This document shows positions 61,203-64,000 of a stretch of DNA of 64,000 nt, in pieces. Source of the stretch: Bradyrhizobium stylosanthis (lineage in GTDB: Bacteria; Pseudomonadota; Alphaproteobacteria; Rhizobiales; Xanthobacteraceae); the NCBI RefSeq assembly GCF_001641335.1, contig NZ_LVEM01000001.1, forward strand, positions 153,428 through 217,427, given 5' to 3'. Numbering within the stretch: the stretch's first letter is position 1; the number at the start of each line of letters is the position of its first letter. Below the pieces are notes generated by a model. The model did no database searches. It was not told the origin of the DNA and worked only from the letters and a program-made list of their open reading frames with translations. The position numbers and the translations under genes are program-made.

Positions 61203-63425
61203 ATGGTTGATGTAGAAAAAGCTTTACCCGGTTACTCGACCTTCGACGCGTCCGAGCTCGACCTGCTCGAGGGAACGGCAGATTGGGGGAGCGCTCGTTG
61301 GGAGGAGGAGTATCAGAAAACGCAAGAGCGCCTGCGGGCTTTTCTTGGTGCTCGCGATCCCTTTGTCGTCCTCGCTAGAACGGCCGCCCGGTACATTGTC
61401 GAGTCGTCCAAGCTAAATATACCAAATCGTCTTGAGCAATCAGAGGTAGAAATTGTTCAGGCGCTATTGTTGCTCAATGGCTCGATTCCAAAATCGGTGC
61501 CGACTTCGCCGGAAAATTTTGTTCGTTTCTGGCCGCTTGTCAGTCGTAACATCCATGCGTTCAGTCGCAAGCAGAGAGTAGTTCCTGAAAAATCGGAAGC
61601 AGGCGATTTCGTGAGCCGTCGGGCGCGAACTCAAACATTATACTATCGGAATCTCTTCACACGCCCCGACTGCGAACGGACTTTGTTGGGTATCCTCACT
61701 CGGTTCGATGGTCCTTCTCAGCAGAATCTCGGCTATCGCATCTCGGAATTGTTTCAAGCGATGGTGCGCATCGTCGATATTGTCCTTGAAAGGCTATTGG
61801 CGTTCGGCCTTCAGCAACAGACCTTGAGAGCGTCGACCTCGCATATAGAAGTCGTCGCGGCCATTAACTTCTTCCGGTCCGCTTATCCGTTGGCTGAAAA
61901 GGTATGGCGAGATCGTACAGATGAATTTGTTGAGATTGAACGCCTGCGATATGCCGGTTTTCAGATGTCTGAGCTTGCCTTTCCATGGGCATTTACGCTG
62001 ACCGCCGACAAACTCAACTCCGAATTTCCGCGAGAGATAGTCGAGGCATTGTATCGGTTGTCGTTGAAGCCGGGTGATCTGTCGAGCTTCGATCCGCAGC
62101 ACATCTATCTTAACAATCCGATCTGGCGGAAGCCATATGTTCGCCGTGGGGATGATCTGTTCGTCGCTTTGCCTCAACTCATATTCTCATTCCCATTTGC
62201 AATAATTGAGGAGATGATTGACGGCCGCCGCGATTTGGAGGTGGCCTACGAAAATGCGAGAGCTGAGTACCTCGAAGAGGCGGTAGTTCATCTTGTTGGT
62301 TCTGCGATTCCCAGTGCAAGAGTCTATCGAAGCGTCATGTGGGATGATCCCAAAACAGGCCAAGCTTGGGAGAATGATGTTCTTGTTGCGGTTGGAAATT
62401 TTATTTTCGTCTTCGAGGCGAAGTCGGGCCGGATTAACGAAGTTGCGCGCCGGGGTGGCGAACTGAGTTTGGTAAGGAATTTCCGGGAGCTTTTTGTTGA
62501 GCCCGGAATACAAGGATGGCGTCTGCAAAACTATCTTGATGAGCATCAGAGACTGGCAGTCTTGCGCAGCAAGGCGGATGGAAGTCTTGTCGACCTTGGT
62601 TTGGATCGTCCGAAGGTCGTCTTTAGGTTCAGTGTTTGCATGGAGCATTTTGCTTCGCTCACGAGTGCCAAACACTATTTTATGGAATTGGGTTTGGTGA
62701 CTAACGACACCGCATGGGCTCCTGTCCTTTCACTTGGCGAATTGCAGATGATTTGCCGGTATCTGGATTCTGAGGTTTCTCTCATTCACTACCTTACTCG
62801 GCGGGCGACTCTCGAGGAGTTGCTAAACTTTGAAGGCGACGAGCAAGATTTGTTATCTTTGTATCTCACCAATGGACTATGCCTTGACGCGAGCGCGCTT
62901 GAAGGCCGAAGGGTGATGTTTCACAATGCCGATAGCTTAGTTCGCCGAAACAAGGTGCCCCGCATTAATCGCCGCGAATTTGAGATCCACGGCGTGCAGC
63001 TCTCTCCTTTGTGGTCAGCTCTCGTTCGAGAGCTATACCGAGACGACGGCCAGAGGCATCGGTTCGACATAATTAATGTCGTCCTCAATCAATTGCCGCC
63101 GGCGTTGGCCGAATTTGAACGTCGTGTTCGCCGCTTCAAACGTGGCGAACCGCACGGTGGTGAAGATCTGCTAATGACGCGTTTCGTCGTTGGTAAGAAG
63201 GTCTTTGTTCTAGCGCTCTACTTGGCGAAGAAGATGCCGGATGCGGGCGATTGGAAGGAGAAGGGGCGCGGCATCGTTGGAATGTTTCATGAAGGAAATG
63301 AGATGGTGGAATGTGCGGCTTTCATTTTCTTGAGGCGGTCAAAAGAGGCAACGTTCGATGGAGTGAGTTTCTACCGCTACGGATTTCGTCCGGAACCTGA
63401 AGATGCTTCCAAACCAACACAATAA
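61203..63425 (+). CDS. Large orphan protein with PD-(D/E)XK nuclease-like motif
   Basis: The 740-residue protein is not recognised as a whole. Residues 1-340 are mostly helical. At about 355-410 a nuclease-like core appears: Glu358/Glu359 in 'RAEYLEEAVVHLVGS', Asp392 in 'WENDVLVAVGNF' and Glu405-Ala-Lys407 in 'FIFVFEAKSGRINE', which fits the E...D...ExK pattern of the PD-(D/E)XK fold. The remaining 330 residues have no known domain. Codon and base use are visibly more A+T-rich than all neighbours, which suggests transfer. It sits alone between lepB and groEL. A defence nuclease is a reasonable guess, unproven. Confidence 0.85.
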   Translation: MVDVEKALPGYSTFDASELDLLEGTADWGSARWEEEYQKTQERLRAFLGARDPFVVLARTAARYIVESSKLNIPNRLEQSEVEIVQALLLLNGSIPKSVPTSPENFVRFWPLVSRNIHAFSRKQRVVPEKSEAGDFVSRRARTQTLYYRNLFTRPDCERTLLGILTRFDGPSQQNLGYRISELFQAMVRIVDIVLERLLAFGLQQQTLRASTSHIEVVAAINFFRSAYPLAEKVWRDRTDEFVEIERLRYAGFQMSELAFPWAFTLTADKLNSEFPREIVEALYRLSLKPGDLSSFDPQHIYLNNPIWRKPYVRRGDDLFVALPQLIFSFPFAIIEEMIDGRRDLEVAYENARAEYLEEAVVHLVGSAIPSARVYRSVMWDDPKTGQAWENDVLVAVGNFIFVFEAKSGRINEVARRGGELSLVRNFRELFVEPGIQGWRLQNYLDEHQRLAVLRSKADGSLVDLGLDRPKVVFRFSVCMEHFASLTSAKHYFMELGLVTNDTAWAPVLSLGELQMICRYLDSEVSLIHYLTRRATLEELLNFEGDEQDLLSLYLTNGLCLDASALEGRRVMFHNADSLVRRNKVPRINRREFEIHGVQLSPLWSALVRELYRDDGQRHRFDIINVVLNQLPPALAEFERRVRRFKRGEPHGGEDLLMTRFVVGKKVFVLALYLAKKMPDAGDWKEKGRGIVGMFHEGNEMVECAAFIFLRRSKEATFDGVSFYRYGFRPEPEDASKPTQ

Positions 63426-63428
63426 CAA

Positions 63429-63454
63429 AAACCCCGGCATCGCTGCCGGGGTTT
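63429..63454. terminator. Bidirectional terminator
   Basis: AAACCCCGGCA and TGCCGGGGTTT form an exact 11-base stem with the loop TCGC. It lies 4 bases after the orphan gene stop and 25 bases after the end of the convergent groEL gene, so it is probably the original groEL terminator now shared. Confidence 0.88.
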
Positions 63455-63478
63455 CGTAGTTCTCGAGGGTAGCTGGAC

Positions 63479-64000
63479 TTAGAAGTCCATGCCGCCCATG
63501 CCGCCACCCGGGGGCATCGCGGGACCTGCGCCGCCCTTCTTGGGCAGCTCGGCGACCATGGCTTCCGTGGTGATCAGGAGCGCGGCAACCGAGGCAGCGT
63601 TCTGGATCGCGGTACGGACCACCTTGGTCGGGTCGATGATGCCCTTCTTGACGAGGTCGGCATATTCGCCGGTCTGGGAGTCGAAGCCGTAATTATAGGT
63701 CTTGTTCTCCAGGATCTTGCCGACGATCACCGAGCCGTCTTCACCGGCGTTGATCGCGATCTGGCGAGCGGGAGCCGACAGCGCCTTGCGCACGATCTCG
63801 ACGCCGGTCTTCTGGTCGTCGTTCTTGGTGCGCAGGCCCTTGAGCTGCTCGGAAGCACGGAGCAGGGCGACGCCGCCGCCCGGAACGATGCCTTCCTCGA
63901 CCGCAGCGCGGGTCGCATGCATCGCGTCATCAACGCGATCCTTGCGCTCCTTCACCTCGACCTCGGTCGCGCCGCCGACGCGGATCACCGCGACGCCGCC
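63479..64000 (-). CDS. groEL: Chaperonin GroEL, C-terminal part
   Basis: The frame is open to the right edge, so only the last 173 residues are in the window. They match the GroEL equatorial domain closely: '[20 protein letters not shown]', '[20 protein letters not shown]', '[10 protein letters not shown]', '[20 protein letters not shown]' and '[20 protein letters not shown]'. The end is the Gly-Met repeat tail 'GGGMGGMDF' usual in group I chaperonins. Rhizobia carry several groEL copies, and which one this is cannot be told here. Confidence 0.97.
   Translation of the reverse strand, partial: GGVAVIRVGGATEVEVKERKDRVDDAMHATRAAVEEGIVPGGGVALLRASEQLKGLRTKNDDQKTGVEIVRKALSAPARQIAINAGEDGSVIVGKILENKTYNYGFDSQTGEYADLVKKGIIDPTKVVRTAIQNAASVAALLITTEAMVAELPKKGGAGPAMPPGGGMGGMDF

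Overview
The window is high-GC alphaproteobacterial chromosome, most like Bradyrhizobium or a close relative. The evidence is the gene families present (LivFGMH, pca and cox clusters, DUF2778 and CHASE2-cyclase proteins), dense strand-shadow ORFs, and many short palindromic intergenic repeats of the kind common in bradyrhizobia. No insertion sequence, integrase, CRISPR array or rRNA is visible. Most genes look like resident metabolic and signalling genes. The clearest compositional outlier is the large gene at 61203-63425.

Layout. 1-5 kb: end of an LVIVD-repeat protein, an M20 amidohydrolase, a Tat-exported class V aminotransferase, a TetR regulator and a small conserved protein. 5-12 kb: a NarL-type two-component pair, divergent from a five-gene operon (MotA/TolQ/ExbB channel, ExbD-position membrane protein, a third membrane protein, metallophosphoesterase, Ser/Thr kinase-UspA fusion). 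11.7-15 kb: small minus-strand genes, rpe, and an EF-hand protein behind a perfect sigma-54 promoter. 15-24.6 kb: P1 peptidase, MASE-type hybrid histidine kinase, stand-alone receiver, and a branched-chain amino acid type ABC transporter with its binding protein. 24.8-28.4 kb: a Gln/Gly-rich microprotein, a membrane protein and pcaBDC. 28.6-35.5 kb: a cox-type molybdenum hydroxylase cluster (coxG, S, M, D, E, two XdhC halves, and a molybdopterin-binding/MobA-like fusion) with no large-subunit coxL gene.

35.6-47 kb: assorted enzymes (DUF2000, zinc alcohol dehydrogenase, PhzF), an ArsR-SRPBCC-GFA operon, a TetR-HlyD-ABC export operon, a class III adenylate cyclase, and DUF488 and DUF72 proteins. 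48-51 kb: two membrane glycosyltransferases. 51-55 kb: a CHASE2 cyclase with a FecR-like partner, a 557-bp gap with an 18-bp palindrome and an orphan terminator, and a Tlde1/DUF2778 protein. 55-58.4 kb: SDR, GST, isochorismatase and a divergent LysR regulator. 58.5-64 kb: two tandem degenerate tRNA-like sequences, a slipin-like SPFH protein, signal peptidase I, a large orphan protein with a PD-(D/E)XK-like motif, and the 3' end of groEL.

The best candidates for undescribed biology are: (a) the channel/phosphatase/kinase operon at 7.3-11.7 kb; (b) the orphan nuclease-like gene at 61.2-63.4 kb; (c) the tRNA-like pair upstream of the soluble slipin at 58.6-60.3 kb. All functional statements rest on motif recognition by eye; no database search was possible.
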